Part shown: positions 52,903-63,980 of the stretch, in pieces
How positions within the stretch are numbered: position 1 is the first letter of the stretch
Layout of the letters: each line of letters begins with the position of its first letter
Assembly: GCF_001730295.1 (NCBI RefSeq)
Contig: NZ_MIKA01000050.1
Location: 1 to 64,000 of the forward strand
DNA: 64,000 nucleotides
DNA from: Enterococcus plantarum
Lineage (GTDB): Bacteria; Bacillota; Bacilli; Lactobacillales; Enterococcaceae
Direction of reading: 5' to 3'
Made by a program: the position numbers and the translations under genes
Notes under the pieces: model-generated
Told to the model about the DNA's origin: nothing
Database searches by the model: none
What the model saw: the letters and a program-made list of their open reading frames with translations, nothing else

Positions 52903-53454
52903 ATGTTTAGATACAATGTGCGTGGAGAAAACATCGAAGTTACTGAAGCAATCCGAGACTATGTAGAGAAAAAAGTTGGTAAACTAGAACGTTATTTCAG
53001 TGATTCACCTGAAGCGACTGTTCATGTTAACTTAAAAGTCTATACTGAAAAGACAGCAAAAGTCGAGGTTACTATTCCTCTACCTTATTTAGTTTTACGT
53101 GCTGAAGAAACATCACCTGATTTATATGCAAGTGTTGATTTAGTTGTAGATAAATTAGAACGACAAATTCGTAAATTTAAAACAAAAATTAACCGTAAAT
53201 CTCGTGAAACTGGGATGAATACTGCTAAAGCAGCTATTTTCTTAAATGGTGAAGAAACACCAGACGAAACGCCAGAATTAGACATCGTTCGTACAAAACG
53301 TCTTTCATTAAAACCAATGGATAGTGAAGAAGCTGTTTTACAAATGAATATGTTAGGACACAACTTCTTTATCTTTGAAGATTCAGAAACAAATGGAACC
53401 AGTATTGTTTACCGTCGTAAAGATGGCAAATATGGTTTAATTGAAACAGATTAA
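52903..53454 (+). CDS. hpf: Ribosome hibernation promoting factor, long form
   Basis: ATG 52903 after AAAGGGG gives 183 residues. The N-terminal ribosome-binding domain (MFRYNVRGENIEVTEAIRDY) and the C-terminal dimerisation domain (SEEAVLQMNMLGHNFFIFED) are both present, so this is the long form that makes 100S ribosome dimers in stationary phase. It stands directly before secA, as in many Firmicutes. Confidence 0.95.
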   Translation: MFRYNVRGENIEVTEAIRDYVEKKVGKLERYFSDSPEATVHVNLKVYTEKTAKVEVTIPLPYLVLRAEETSPDLYASVDLVVDKLERQIRKFKTKINRKSRETGMNTAKAAIFLNGEETPDETPELDIVRTKRLSLKPMDSEEAVLQMNMLGHNFFIFEDSETNGTSIVYRRKDGKYGLIETD

Positions 53455-53511
53455 GTCCCTTTGATTTAACAAGGTTATCAAAGGTCGATTATTTTAAACT
53501 ATTCGATTTGG

Positions 53512-53560
53512 AAGAGACTGAAGCAAGACGGCATACGTTTTGCCGAAGTCTCTTTTCCTT
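53512..53560 (+). terminator. Intrinsic terminator of hpf
   Basis: AAGAGACT...GACGGCA / TGCCG...AGTCTCTT followed by T-rich sequence. The stretch to 53714 holds the secA promoter (TATAATATAT near 53590) and a GAAAGGA ribosome site. Confidence 0.8.
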
Positions 53561-53714
53561 ATTTTTAGAATAAGTACATAAAAAGTGATATAATATATTA
53601 TTAATATTAAGAGAAGTTATTTCCTTTCTTAGCAACTAGTGATAAAATAGAAAGGATGATTGTGCATTTAGTGCAAAAAATAAATAGAGCTTATTGAAAG
53701 GAACACTTAAAAAC

Positions 53715-56246
53715 ATGGCTAATTTTTTAAAAAAGATGATTGAAAATGATAAAAAAGAACTAAAACGCTTGGACGGAATTGCTGGTCAAGTGGAATCTCA
53801 TGCTTCAGCTATTGCAGCATTGAGCGATGAAGAATTAAAGTCAAAGACAGATGAGTTCAAATCTCGTTACCAAAAAGGTGAAACACTAGATCAATTATTA
53901 CCAGAAGCTTTTGCGGTAGTTCGTGAAGCAGCAAAACGCGTCTTAGGATTATATCCGTACCGCGTTCAATTAATGGGTGGTATTGTCTTACATGATGGGA
54001 ACATCCCAGAAATGAGAACGGGTGAAGGGAAGACGTTGACTGCTACAATGCCAGTTTACTTAAATGCATTGACTGGCGAAGGGGTTCATGTAGTAACAGT
54101 CAATGAATATTTAGCAACCCGTGACTCTGACGAGATGGGCGAATTGTATAATTTCTTAGGCTTAACAGTTGGACTGAATATCAACTCAAAAACATCAGAA
54201 GAAAAACGTGATGCTTACAACTGCGACATTACCTACAGTACTAATAATGAATTAGGGTTTGATTACTTACGTGATAACATGGTTGTTTATCGTAATCAAA
54301 TGGTACAACGTCCATTGAATTATGCAATCGTAGATGAGGTCGATTCAATCTTGATCGATGAAGCTCGTACGCCGCTGATTATTTCTGGACAAGCAGAAAA
54401 ATCAACAGCACTTTATACACGTACGGATAATTTTGTTAAACGTCTAAAAGAAGACGAAGACTACAAAATCGATGTTCAATCTAAAACAATTAGTTTAACC
54501 GAAGCAGGTATTGAAAAAGCAGAAGAAAACTTTGGTTTAGAAAATCTTTATGATATTGAAAATACAGCCTTGACACATCATATGGATCAAGCCCTACGTG
54601 CGAACTTTATCATGTTACGTGATATCGATTATGTGGTTCAAGAAGGGAAAGTCTTGATTGTTGACCAATTTACTGGTCGTATCATGGATGGTCGTCGTTA
54701 TTCAGATGGGTTACACCAAGCGATTGAAGCTAAAGAAGGCGTAGAAATCGAAGATGAAACAAAAACAATGGCAACAATTACATTCCAAAACTATTTCCGT
54801 ATGTACAAAAAATTAGCTGGGATGACGGGTACTGCTAAAACAGAAGAAGAAGAATTCCGTGAAATTTATAACATTCAGGTTTTCCAAATTCCAACAAACC
54901 GTCCAATCGTTCGTGATGACCGTGCGGATTTATTATACCCAACACTACAAAGTAAATTTAAAGCAGTAGTTCAAGACATCAAAGAACGTTACCATAATGG
55001 TCAACCCGTTTTAGTTGGTACTGTAGCTGTTGAAACGTCTGAATTATTATCAGAGTTATTAAATCAAGAAAAAGTGCCGCATGAAGTGTTAAATGCGAAA
55101 AATCACTTTAAAGAAGCTGAAATCATCATGAATGCTGGTCAAAAAGGAGCGGTAACGATTGCGACCAACATGGCTGGTCGTGGTACTGATATCAAGCTTG
55201 GTCTAGGCGTTATTGAACTCGGCGGTTTAGCTGTGATTGGTACAGAACGTCATGAATCACGCCGTATCGATAATCAATTGCGTGGGCGTGCAGGTCGTCA
55301 AGGGGATCCAGGGGTTTCTCAATTCTATCTATCACTTGAAGATGATTTGATGAAACGTTTTGGTTCAGAAAGAATCAAAGCGTTCTTGGATCGTATGAAT
55401 ATTGAAGAATCAGATGCAGTGATCCAAAGTAGAATGTTAAGCAAGCAAGTAGAGTCAGCGCAAAAACGTGTTGAAGGGAATAACTATGATACACGTAAGA
55501 ATGTCTTGCAATATGATGATGTAATGCGTGAGCAACGTGAAGTGATTTATGCACAACGCCAAGAAGTTATAATGGAAGATAAAGAATTGACTGATACATT
55601 ACTAAATATGGTGAAACGTACGATCACACGTGTGGTAGACAGCCATACACAATTAGAAAAAGAAAATTGGAATCTTGATGGAATTGTTGATTTTGCTTCT
55701 TCTACATTGGTTCATGAAGATTCTATTTCTAAAGCAGATTTAGAAGGGAAGTCACCAGAAGATATCAAAGATTACTTAGTGAAACGTGCTCAAGAAGTCT
55801 ATGATGTCAAAGTAGAACAATTAAATGGGCCAGAACAAATTCTAGAATTCCAAAAAGTTGTCATATTACGTGTTGTAGATACAAAATGGACAGATCACAT
55901 CGATGCGATGGATCAATTACGTCAGTCTGTGGGCTTACGTGCGTATGGACAAAATAATCCATTAGTTGAATATCAAACAGAAGGCTACAATATGTTTGAA
56001 GAAATGATTGGAGCCATTGAATACGAAGTAACGCGTCTATTTATGAAATCTGAAATCCGTCAAAATGTGCAACGTGAACAAGTTGCACAAGGTGAAGCTG
56101 TTCATCCAACAGAAGAAGATGAGCCTCAAAGTAACACAAGTGCTAAGAAGCAACCTATTCATGTTGACGAAAAAATAGGCCGTAACGATCCTTGCCCATG
56201 TGGGAGTGGCAAGAAATACAAAAATTGCCACGGCAAAGATCAATAA
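53715..56246 (+). CDS. secA: SecA, protein translocase ATPase
   Basis: ATG 53715 ([15 protein letters not shown]...) is preferred to TTG 53694. The 843 residues include Walker A MRTGEGKT (about 100-107), [12 protein letters not shown], the substrate cross-linking domain, GRGTDIKLG, the [11 protein letters not shown] motif VI and the C-terminal zinc-binding [14 protein letters not shown]. It is the canonical SecA1 that drives export through SecYEG; no accessory SecA2 features are seen. Confidence 0.97.
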   Translation: MANFLKKMIENDKKELKRLDGIAGQVESHASAIAALSDEELKSKTDEFKSRYQKGETLDQLLPEAFAVVREAAKRVLGLYPYRVQLMGGIVLHDGNIPEMRTGEGKTLTATMPVYLNALTGEGVHVVTVNEYLATRDSDEMGELYNFLGLTVGLNINSKTSEEKRDAYNCDITYSTNNELGFDYLRDNMVVYRNQMVQRPLNYAIVDEVDSILIDEARTPLIISGQAEKSTALYTRTDNFVKRLKEDEDYKIDVQSKTISLTEAGIEKAEENFGLENLYDIENTALTHHMDQALRANFIMLRDIDYVVQEGKVLIVDQFTGRIMDGRRYSDGLHQAIEAKEGVEIEDETKTMATITFQNYFRMYKKLAGMTGTAKTEEEEFREIYNIQVFQIPTNRPIVRDDRADLLYPTLQSKFKAVVQDIKERYHNGQPVLVGTVAVETSELLSELLNQEKVPHEVLNAKNHFKEAEIIMNAGQKGAVTIATNMAGRGTDIKLGLGVIELGGLAVIGTERHESRRIDNQLRGRAGRQGDPGVSQFYLSLEDDLMKRFGSERIKAFLDRMNIEESDAVIQSRMLSKQVESAQKRVEGNNYDTRKNVLQYDDVMREQREVIYAQRQEVIMEDKELTDTLLNMVKRTITRVVDSHTQLEKENWNLDGIVDFASSTLVHEDSISKADLEGKSPEDIKDYLVKRAQEVYDVKVEQLNGPEQILEFQKVVILRVVDTKWTDHIDAMDQLRQSVGLRAYGQNNPLVEYQTEGYNMFEEMIGAIEYEVTRLFMKSEIRQNVQREQVAQGEAVHPTEEDEPQSNTSAKKQPIHVDEKIGRNDPCPCGSGKKYKNCHGKDQ

Positions 56247-56326
56247 CAAGCGATGAAGGTGAGGCGTTCGCCTCGCCTTCATTTATTTGTAAACTAGCGT
56301 ATTGAAAGTGAAAGGAAGAAAATATC

Positions 56327-57428
56327 ATGGAAAATGCTGAAATCCGAACTATTTTAGATGAAATGAATCAATCAATTACTAGCTTCAGGGGGTCTCTTTG
56401 ACTTAGATCAGTTAGAAGAAGATATCGCAGAAGCCGAAAACAGAATGGCAGAACCTGGATTTTGGGATAATTCAGAAACCGCGCAACAGTTGATTAATGA
56501 AACCAATTCTTACAAAGAAAAATATCAACAATTTCATCAATTTGCAGATGAGCTGGAAGAATTAGAAATCATGAGTGAGATGCAGCAAGAAGAGTACGAT
56601 GCTGATACGCAGGTGGAACTGGAAGAACGTTTATTGACCCTAAAGGAAAAATTAAGCATTTATGAACTTTCTTTATTGTTAAACGAGCCATATGATAAAA
56701 ATAATGTTATCATGGAACTTCACCCAGGAGCTGGAGGAACTGAATCACAAGATTGGGGTAGCATGTTACTTCGGATGTATACTCGTTGGGCTGAAAGCCA
56801 TGGGTTTCAAGTTGAAACATTGGATTACCAATCTGGAGATGAAGCAGGTATTAAAAGTGTGACTCTTCTTATTAAAGGATATAATGCATATGGTTATCTG
56901 AAATCCGAAAAAGGTGTGCATCGTTTAGTCCGTATTTCTCCATTTGATTCGGCAAAACGTCGTCATACGTCTTTTTGTTCGGTTGACATTATGCCTGAAT
57001 TGGATGAAAATGTTGAGATTGACATCAATACCGATGATTTAAAAGTCGATACGTATCGTGCGAGTGGAGCTGGTGGGCAGCATATCAATAAGACCGAATC
57101 AGCGGTACGAATTACGCATATTCCGACTGGAACCGTTGTTGCAAGCCAAGCTCAACGTTCTCAACTTAAAAACCGTGAGCAAGCAATGGGGATGCTTAAA
57201 GCAAAACTTTATCAACTAGAAATGGATAAAAAAGCCCAAGAAGCAGCATCATTACGCGGTGAACAATTGGAGATTGGATGGGGCTCGCAAATTCGTTCCT
57301 ATGTTTTTCATCCTTATTCAATGGTCAAAGATCATCGTACCAATTATGAAACAGGAAATGTACAGGCAGTAATGGATGGAGACTTAGATGGATTCATTGA
57401 TGCTTACTTGAAACAAAAATTAAATTGA
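56327..57428 (+). CDS. prfB: Peptide chain release factor 2, with programmed +1 frameshift
   Basis: Translation from ATG 56327 reads 24 codons to an in-frame TGA at 56399. The site CTT TGA C, preceded by the Shine-Dalgarno-like AGGGGG, is the classical RF2 autoregulatory frameshift: when RF2 is scarce, ribosomes slip +1 and continue with GAC at 56400. The joined product (56327-56398 plus 56400-57428) has 366 residues, with the stop-codon motif SPF ([10 protein letters not shown]) and the catalytic GGQ (GAGGQHIN). The gene lies between secA and ftsE as usual. Confidence 0.96.
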
Positions 57429-57535
57429 TCAATTTACAGAAATGAAATAAAATTGTAAACTGTTGAAAGAGCCTTGAAACAAAGTCATGTTATAATGGTT
57501 GATAGTCTAGAAAACAGAGATGGAGAGAATACGCC

Positions 57536-58222
57536 ATGATTGAAATGAAAGATGTAATGAAGAAATACTCGAATGGTACAACTGCTATTCGAAATATTTC
57601 AGTAGAAATAAAACAAGGTGAATTCGTTTATGTTGTTGGCCCTTCTGGAGCCGGAAAATCAACGTTCATCAAATTAATGTACCGTGAAGAAAAAGCAACA
57701 AAAGGACGTTTGAAAGTTGCCAGTCATGATTTAATGAAAATAAAAAATTCAGAAGTTCCTTACCTTAGAAGAGAAATCGGGATTGTCTTTCAGGATTACA
57801 AATTATTGACAAAAAAAACAGTATATGAAAATGTTGCCTATGCAATGCAAGTTGTTGGGCGTAAACCAAGAGATATCAAGAAAAGAGTAATGGAAGTTCT
57901 TGATTTAGTTGGTTTAAAACATAAAGTTAGAGTATTCCCAAGTGAACTATCTGGTGGGGAACAACAACGTGTTTCTATTGCTCGAGCAATTGTAAATACA
58001 CCAAAAGTGTTGATTGCCGATGAACCAACAGGAAACCTTGACCCGGAAAACTCATGGGAAATCATGAAATTGTTGGACCGGATCAATGCTCAAGGAACAA
58101 CGGTTGTAATGGCAACACACAACAGCACGATTGTAAACACGATCCGTCATCGCGTAATCGCCATCGAAAATGGCCGAATTATTCGAGACCAAGCGGAAGG
58201 AGAATATGGCTACGATGATTAG
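57536..58222 (+). CDS. ftsE: FtsE, cell-division ABC-type ATPase
   Basis: The 228-residue product has Walker A GPSGAGKS (about 36-43), the signature LSGGEQQRVSIARA and Walker B VLIADEPTGNLDPE. Together with FtsX it controls peptidoglycan hydrolases at the division site. ftsX overlaps its end by 17 nt. A TATAAT box lies near 57490. Confidence 0.95.
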   Translation: MIEMKDVMKKYSNGTTAIRNISVEIKQGEFVYVVGPSGAGKSTFIKLMYREEKATKGRLKVASHDLMKIKNSEVPYLRREIGIVFQDYKLLTKKTVYENVAYAMQVVGRKPRDIKKRVMEVLDLVGLKHKVRVFPSELSGGEQQRVSIARAIVNTPKVLIADEPTGNLDPENSWEIMKLLDRINAQGTTVVMATHNSTIVNTIRHRVIAIENGRIIRDQAEGEYGYDD

Positions 58223-59099
58223 AACGTTCTTTTCTCATGTCCTAGAAAGTATCAAAAGTTTAAAACGTAATGGGTGGATGACAATTGCTTCAGCCAGTGC
58301 CGTTACAATTACTTTAGTTCTTGTTGGGATTTTTATGGCAGTAATTTTTAATGCAACAAAATTAGCAAAAGACATTGAAGAAAACGTAACAGTTTCTGTT
58401 TTCGTTGACATCGGTACAACACCGGATGAAATGCAAAAACTAGAAAAAGATTTAAATAAAATCGACAATGTTGAAACAATCTCCTATTCAAATAAAGACA
58501 AACAATTAAAGAAAATCCAAAAACAAATGGGTGAAGCGTGGAACTTGTTTGAAGGTGACAGCAATCCATTGTACGATGTGTATTACGTAAGTGCGAAAGA
58601 ACCATCAGATACGAAAGAAATCTCAGCAAAAGCAGCAAAACTACCGAATGTATTTAAAGCGGATTATGGTGGCGTTTCTTCCGATAAGATTTTTAGTATC
58701 GCAGGAAAAGTTAGAACATGGGGACTAGGTGCCGCAATATTACTATTGTTTGTTGCAGTATTCTTAATTTCTAATACGATTCGAATTACGATTATTTCGC
58801 GCCAAAGAGAAATCCAAATCATGCGTTTGGTTGGAGCAAAAAATGGTTATATTCGTTGGCCTTTCTTTATAGAAGGAGCTTGGATCGGTTTGATTGGTGC
58901 GATCATTCCAATTTTGGTACTAACGTTTGGCTATCAAAAATTTTATACATTGTTCAATCCACAATTGCTAAGTTCAAATTATTCATTATTAAAACCTGAA
59001 TCATTTGTTTGGCAGATTGATGTATTGATGATCGTCATTGGTATGACGATAGGATCACTTGGATCTATTATCTCAATGCGTCGCTTCTTAAAAATTTAG
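58206..59099 (+). CDS. ftsX: FtsX, cell-division membrane protein
   Basis: ATG 58206 with AAGGAG 6 nt upstream gives 297 residues (MATMIRTFFSHVLESIKSLK...); 58170 lies in the coding overlap without a ribosome site. It has four membrane helices (about 21-45, 172-195, 225-247, 270-290), a large extracellular loop that contacts hydrolases, and the FtsX motif NTIRITIISRQREIQIMRLVGA. Confidence 0.95.
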   Translation: MATMIRTFFSHVLESIKSLKRNGWMTIASASAVTITLVLVGIFMAVIFNATKLAKDIEENVTVSVFVDIGTTPDEMQKLEKDLNKIDNVETISYSNKDKQLKKIQKQMGEAWNLFEGDSNPLYDVYYVSAKEPSDTKEISAKAAKLPNVFKADYGGVSSDKIFSIAGKVRTWGLGAAILLLFVAVFLISNTIRITIISRQREIQIMRLVGAKNGYIRWPFFIEGAWIGLIGAIIPILVLTFGYQKFYTLFNPQLLSSNYSLLKPESFVWQIDVLMIVIGMTIGSLGSIISMRRFLKI

Positions 59100-59108
59100 T
59101 GAACTTAA

Positions 59109-59232
59109 AGAAGTTGGGACAGAATATGATGTAATCGAAGAAAAGCATAATAGTTGCTTATGCTTCAACCGTTTATCCGGATTCCTTAGGGGGTGGGGTG
59201 TGACTCGTAGAGTCATGTCCCACCTCCTTTTT
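59109..59232 (+). repeat. GGGACA...TGTCCC intergenic repeat, copy B (terminator of ftsEX)
   Basis: It opens with GTTGGGACAGAA and has the core ACCGTTTATCCGGATTCCTTAG. It ends with the hairpin GGTGGGGTGTGACTC / GAGTCATGTCCCACC followed by TCCTTTTTTT, so it acts as the ftsEX terminator. It has the same framework as copy A at 48531-48693. Confidence 0.75.
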
Positions 59233-59303
59233 TTCTTTACTTATTTTCATAATTTCGTTATGCTTTATTGGGGATGTATGAGTGAAGTGATTGGGGTGCG
59301 TAG

Positions 59304-60752
59304 ATGAAATTTTTATATGATAATTTATTTGTTATTATTTTTATTGCTAATATGCTTTTATCATTAATTATCGTTTTTCGAGAACGGAAACAAACAGCTC
59401 AGACATGGTCGTGGCTGTTGGTCTTGATGTTTATTCCCGTTTTAGGGTTCATTCTTTATATTTTCTTAGGTCGAGGTATTTCAAAAGATAAAATCTTTGA
59501 TATGAAAATGCAGGCAAAAATCGGGATGAATGCCGAAATAGAAGCAGAGAAACAATCATTATTAAGAGGGTTATTTCCTCATCCTCCAACTGGAGAAGTA
59601 GATTCAAAGCAATTGATTTATATGTTGACTATTTTCGAAAGCTCTTTGTATACAACAAAAAATGAGGTTCTTTTATATACAGATGGTCGAGAGAAATTTG
59701 ATAGCTTGATTGAAGATATCCGACAAGCTAGAGATCATGTTCATATGGAATACTACATTTATCGCGGTGATACTTTAGGAAAAGAAATTCGACAAGAACT
59801 CATCAATGCTGTGAAAAGAGGCGTAAAAGTTCGTTTGCTTTTAGATGCTTGGGGTTCGACACAAGTAAATATGAAATTTTTTGAAGAACTAAGAAAAATT
59901 GGTGGAGAAGTGGCTTTTTTCTTTCCGTTGTTTGTTCCCTATCTAAATCCAAGAATCAATTATCGCAATCATCGGAAAATTGTAGTGATCGATGGAAAAA
60001 TTGGTTATACTGGTGGATTTAATGTTGGAAATGAGTACCTTGGTAAGGTTAAAAAATTTGGTTATTGGCGAGACAATCATCTTCGAATTTATGGTGAAGC
60101 TGTTTATAGTTTGCAAAATCGTTTTTTAATGGATTGGAATTCACAACATCGAAAAGAACTCAGCTATGATGCAGCATATTTTCCAACAATTCATTCTGAT
60201 GGTAAAAAAGCTGTTCAAGTTGTTACTAGCGGTCCTGATTCAGAACTTGAGCAAATAAAAATGACGTATTTAAAAATGATTTCAATAGCAAAGAAAGAAA
60301 TTTTGATCCAAACGCCATATTATATACCAGATGCCTCGATTCACGAAGCGCTAAAGTTAGCTTTGTTATCAGGTGTAAAAGTACGTATGCAAATACCAAA
60401 TAAGCCAGACCATATGCTAGTTTACTGGGCGACATACTCATTTTCAGCTGAACTGCTAGAATATGGTGCTATTATTGAAACCTATGAACAAGGATTTATT
60501 CATGCTAAAACGATGATTATTGATGGTGGAATCGTATCTGTAGGATCTGCAAATATTGATGTCCGTTCATTTCGACTTGATTTTGAAGTAAATACAGTTA
60601 TTTATGATCAAACATTTTCTGAAAAAGTACGAAATGCATTCTATGAAGATTCTAAAGTATCAGAATTGTTAACAGAAGAAAAATACTGCAATCGCGGTGT
60701 ACTCATCAAATTAAAAGAAGGTTTAGCTCGGCTAATTTCACCTTTATTATAA
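59304..60752 (+). CDS. cls: Cardiolipin synthase
   Basis: The 482-residue product has two N-terminal membrane helices (about 5-22 and 34-54) and two PLD motifs, HRKIVVIDGKIGYTGGFN (about 224) and HAKTMIIDGGIVSVGSAN (about 398). This is the standard bacterial cardiolipin synthase, joining two phosphatidylglycerols at the membrane. An enterococcal genome usually has more than one cls. A single gene before pst. Confidence 0.93.
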   Translation: MKFLYDNLFVIIFIANMLLSLIIVFRERKQTAQTWSWLLVLMFIPVLGFILYIFLGRGISKDKIFDMKMQAKIGMNAEIEAEKQSLLRGLFPHPPTGEVDSKQLIYMLTIFESSLYTTKNEVLLYTDGREKFDSLIEDIRQARDHVHMEYYIYRGDTLGKEIRQELINAVKRGVKVRLLLDAWGSTQVNMKFFEELRKIGGEVAFFFPLFVPYLNPRINYRNHRKIVVIDGKIGYTGGFNVGNEYLGKVKKFGYWRDNHLRIYGEAVYSLQNRFLMDWNSQHRKELSYDAAYFPTIHSDGKKAVQVVTSGPDSELEQIKMTYLKMISIAKKEILIQTPYYIPDASIHEALKLALLSGVKVRMQIPNKPDHMLVYWATYSFSAELLEYGAIIETYEQGFIHAKTMIIDGGIVSVGSANIDVRSFRLDFEVNTVIYDQTFSEKVRNAFYEDSKVSELLTEEKYCNRGVLIKLKEGLARLISPLL

Positions 60753-60933
60753 ATTAGTGCAAAAAGTGCAACCTGGTAGTTCAGTTGTACTTTTTAATTT
60801 ATTCTGTTTCTTAAACGCTATGTTTGTTATTTAATTCAAAAAAATGATGAACTGGAGCAACTTATAATTTTCAATGGAAAGAGTTAATGTTAAAATGAAT
60901 TGATTGAATTGAGTTTGGAGGATTATCAGATAA

Positions 60934-61788
60934 ATGAAAAAGAAGATGCTATTATTTTTTAGTTTAATTGGAGTACTAACTTTATCAGGTTGCGCTAAGT
61001 GGATTGATCGTGGTGAATCGATCACTGCCGTCGGATCTTCAGCATTACAGCCTTTGGTTGAAACTGCAGCGGAAGAATTTCAAAATCAACATCCAGGTCG
61101 CTTTGTTAATGTTCAAGGTGGCGGAAGTGGTACAGGATTAAGCCAAGTTCAGTCAGGTGCAGTGGATATTGGAAATTCAGATTTGTTTGCGGAAGAAAAA
61201 AAAGGAATTGACGCGTCTAAATTGACAGATCATAAAGTTGCCGTAGTAGGAATTACGCCAATCGTTAATAAAAAGGTTGGTGTATCAGATATTTCTTTAG
61301 AAAACCTAAGAAAAATTTTTTTAGGAGAGATAACTAATTGGAAAGAAATCGGTGGGAAAGATATTCCTATTGTTATGCTGAATCGTGCTGCAGGAAGTGG
61401 TACACGAGTGACGTTTGAACGTTGGGTATTAGATGGCAAAACAGCGATTCAAGCTCAAGAACAAGATTCAAGTGGAATGGTACGCTCTATTGTTGCTGAT
61501 ACACCAGGAGCAATTAGTTATACTGCTTTTTCTTACGTTAATGACGAAGTCAATACACTAAGTATTGATGGTGTAAAACCAACAGACGACAATGTTGTCA
61601 CAAACAAATGGACTATTTGGTCTTATGAACATATGTATACATTAGGAAAGCCAAAACAATTGACAGACGAATTCTTGGACTTCATGTTGTCAGACGATGT
61701 ACAGGAAAAAATCATTGCGCAATTAGGCTATATTCCTGTGTCTAAAATGGAAGTAGAACGTGATTGGCAAGGAAATCTTATTAAATAA
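60934..61788 (+). CDS. pstS: Phosphate ABC transporter, substrate-binding lipoprotein PstS
   Basis: A 284-residue lipoprotein with lipobox LSGC (Cys20) and the phosphate-binding motifs [35 protein letters not shown] and [13 protein letters not shown]. It binds inorganic phosphate outside the cell for import by PstCAB. GGAGG precedes ATG 60934. It is separated from pstC by about 370 nt holding a PHO-box-like array and a hairpin repeat. Confidence 0.95.
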   Translation: MKKKMLLFFSLIGVLTLSGCAKWIDRGESITAVGSSALQPLVETAAEEFQNQHPGRFVNVQGGGSGTGLSQVQSGAVDIGNSDLFAEEKKGIDASKLTDHKVAVVGITPIVNKKVGVSDISLENLRKIFLGEITNWKEIGGKDIPIVMLNRAAGSGTRVTFERWVLDGKTAIQAQEQDSSGMVRSIVADTPGAISYTAFSYVNDEVNTLSIDGVKPTDDNVVTNKWTIWSYEHMYTLGKPKQLTDEFLDFMLSDDVQEKIIAQLGYIPVSKMEVERDWQGNLIK

Positions 61789-61794
61789 TCAACC

Positions 61795-61831
61795 TTTACA
61801 CAAAATTTACAAACTTAACATAAGATTTACA
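61795..61831 (+). promoter_or_regulatory. PHO-box-like array (PhoP binding sites)
   Basis: Four hexamers of the TT(T/A)ACA type: TTTACA at 61795, TTTACA at 61806, TTAACA at 61815 and TTTACA at 61826. The outer pairs have the 11-nt spacing of PhoP direct repeats. They lie between pstS and pstC, which suggests a phosphate-starvation promoter for pstCAB. Confidence 0.6.
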
Positions 61832-62021
61832 TGTTATTAAACGTAAATTTATGTTCAAAAGTTAGACTGTTTTTATCATGGAACGTGTTGAGCATATGGG
61901 GAATTGTTGGAAAAAATAAATTCCGATCGAGCTCGTTACGTTTTTGCTTTGAAACACAGTGAATGAATGAGCTGATGTTGGAAAGTGCAAGGTGAAGCAA
62001 AGCGGAACGTTGTTACCATAT

Positions 62022-62153
62022 GATATCTAGCTTCACGAGCTAACTCTTCGGGAAAAAGATAAAAATAGAGTGTGGCAAAAAACGCCACATTCGATTTTTC
62101 CTATTTTCCAGTCAAAGTCAAACAAGCTCGTTACGCTTTTAATTTAAGGAGGA
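62022..62153 (+). repeat. Hairpin leader repeat, copy B (upstream of pstC)
   Basis: It shares TAGCT..., AACTCTTCGGGAAAAAGATAA, a central stem (GTGTGGC / GCCACAT around AAAAAAC), ATTTTTCCTATTTTCCAGT and AACAAGCT with copy A (32019-32153). The stem loop differs between the copies but the pairing is kept. It ends just before the pstC ribosome site. Confidence 0.7.
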
Positions 62154-62159
62154 ATTTTC

Positions 62160-63080
62160 TTGGAAGATGTTCAGAAGAAATTGTTAACAAAATCAAAGCG
62201 CGCCAGAATGGAACAACGAGGGAAATTTATTAGTTTTCTTTGTATCGCTTTGATTGTTTTGGTTGTTTTATCGATCTTTTATTTTGTGGCAAGTAAAGGT
62301 TTGGCGACTTTTTTTACAAATAAAATTAAAGTATCCGACTTTTTATTCGGTACAAACTGGAATCCAAGTGAAACGGGAACGGATGGCCAACCAATGGTAG
62401 GGGCTTTACCGATGATTGCGGGTTCTTTTATTGTAACATTTATGTCAGCAATTATTGCAACACCATTTGCGATTGGAGCAGCTGTATTTATGACAGAAAT
62501 TTCACCAAAAAAAGGATCGAAAATTTTACAACCAGTTATTGAACTATTAGTTGGAATTCCTTCTGTGGTATATGGTTTTATCGGTTTATCTGTGATCGTC
62601 CCTTTTATTCGTTCAATTTTCGGTGGTACGGGTTTTGGGATCTTAGCGGGTACATTTGTACTATTCATTATGATTTTGCCAACAGTTACAACTATGACAG
62701 TTGATGCGTTAAAATCAGTTCCTCGTCACTATCGTGAAGCATCGCTAGCCTTGGGAGCGACCCGCTGGCAAACGATTTACAAAGTGGTTTTACGCGCTGC
62801 TGTGCCTGGCATTCTAACTGCTGTAGTTTTTGGGATGGCACGTGCCTTCGGTGAAGCATTGGCAATTCAAATGGTTATCGGAAATGCGGCTATCATGCCA
62901 TCAAGTTTGACAACGCCTGCGTCTACTTTAACAAGTATTTTGACGATGGGGATTGGAAATACAATTATGGGAACTGTAGAAAACAATGTGCTTTGGTCAC
63001 TTGCGCTGATCCTATTATTGATGTCATTATTCTTTAATATTATTATTCGGATCATTGGTAGGAAAGGGGCCTTGAAATAA
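62160..63080 (+). CDS. pstC: Phosphate ABC transporter permease PstC
   Basis: TTG 62160 with AAGGAGG 8 nt upstream starts a 306-residue protein. It has six membrane helices and the PstC motifs NPSETGTDGQPMVGALPMIAG and YREASLALGATRWQTIYKVVL (the EAA loop). pstA follows with a 1-nt overlap. Confidence 0.93.
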   Translation: MEDVQKKLLTKSKRARMEQRGKFISFLCIALIVLVVLSIFYFVASKGLATFFTNKIKVSDFLFGTNWNPSETGTDGQPMVGALPMIAGSFIVTFMSAIIATPFAIGAAVFMTEISPKKGSKILQPVIELLVGIPSVVYGFIGLSVIVPFIRSIFGGTGFGILAGTFVLFIMILPTVTTMTVDALKSVPRHYREASLALGATRWQTIYKVVLRAAVPGILTAVVFGMARAFGEALAIQMVIGNAAIMPSSLTTPASTLTSILTMGIGNTIMGTVENNVLWSLALILLLMSLFFNIIIRIIGRKGALK

Positions 63081-63964
63081 TGAATGCAAAAAAAGCAGAT
63101 AAATTTGCAACAGGCGTCTTATATGCTATTTCAGGCGTGATTGTATTGATTTTGGCAGCATTGCTGCTTTATATTTTAATTCGTGGGATCCCCCATATAT
63201 CTTGGAACTTTTTGACAAAACCTTCTAAAGCGTATCAAGCTGGCGGCGGTATTGGGATTCAATTATTTAACTCGTTGTACTTATTATTGATTACGATGCT
63301 CATCAGTTTTCCTATCTCATTAGGTGCGGGTATTTATCTATCAGAGTATGCGAAGAAAAATTGGGTTACAGATGTGATTCGCACATCAATCGAAATTTTA
63401 AGCTCACTTCCTTCAGTTGTTGTTGGTTTGTTTGGTTTCTTGATTTTTGTAGTGCAACTTGGGTATGGTTTCTCAATTATTTCAGGAGCATTGGCCTTAA
63501 CATTTTTCAACTTACCTTTATTGACAAGAAATGTGGAAGAATCATTAAAAGCAGTTCATTATACACAGCGAGAAGCTGGACTCTCTCTGGGATTATCCCG
63601 TTGGGAAACCGTGATGAAAGTAGTCGTTCCAGAAGCGTTGCCAGGTATTTTAACTGGTGTAATTTTGAGTTCTGGAAGAATTTTTGGTGAGGCAGCAGCA
63701 TTGATTTATACTGCAGGACAAAGTGCACCAGCATTAGATTTCAGCAATTGGAATCCGTTAAGTGTCTCAAGCCCAATCAGTATTTTCCGTCAAGCTGAAA
63801 CGTTAGCAGTCCATATTTGGAAAATCAATACAGAAGGTACAATGCCAGATGGCGCAGCTGTTTCTGCTGGAGCCTCTGCTGTTCTGATTTTAGTCGTGTT
63901 ACTCTTTAATTTCGGCGCACGTTTTATCGGAAACAGATTATATAAAAGAATGACATCAGCCTAA
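63080..63964 (+). CDS. pstA: Phosphate ABC transporter permease PstA
   Basis: The 294-residue product has six helices and PstA motifs: GGGIGIQLFNSLYLLLITML, SLPSVVVGLFGFLIFV, and the EAA loop REAGLSLGLSRWETVMKVVVPEALPG. It forms the channel with PstC. pstB begins 16 nt later. Confidence 0.94.
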   Translation: MNAKKADKFATGVLYAISGVIVLILAALLLYILIRGIPHISWNFLTKPSKAYQAGGGIGIQLFNSLYLLLITMLISFPISLGAGIYLSEYAKKNWVTDVIRTSIEILSSLPSVVVGLFGFLIFVVQLGYGFSIISGALALTFFNLPLLTRNVEESLKAVHYTQREAGLSLGLSRWETVMKVVVPEALPGILTGVILSSGRIFGEAAALIYTAGQSAPALDFSNWNPLSVSSPISIFRQAETLAVHIWKINTEGTMPDGAAVSAGASAVLILVVLLFNFGARFIGNRLYKRMTSA

Positions 63965-63980
63965 TGTTAGGGGAATCAGA

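Noticed and set aside
60226-60441. Reverse-strand frame within cls
   Set aside because: A shadow of a conserved gene; no ribosome site.
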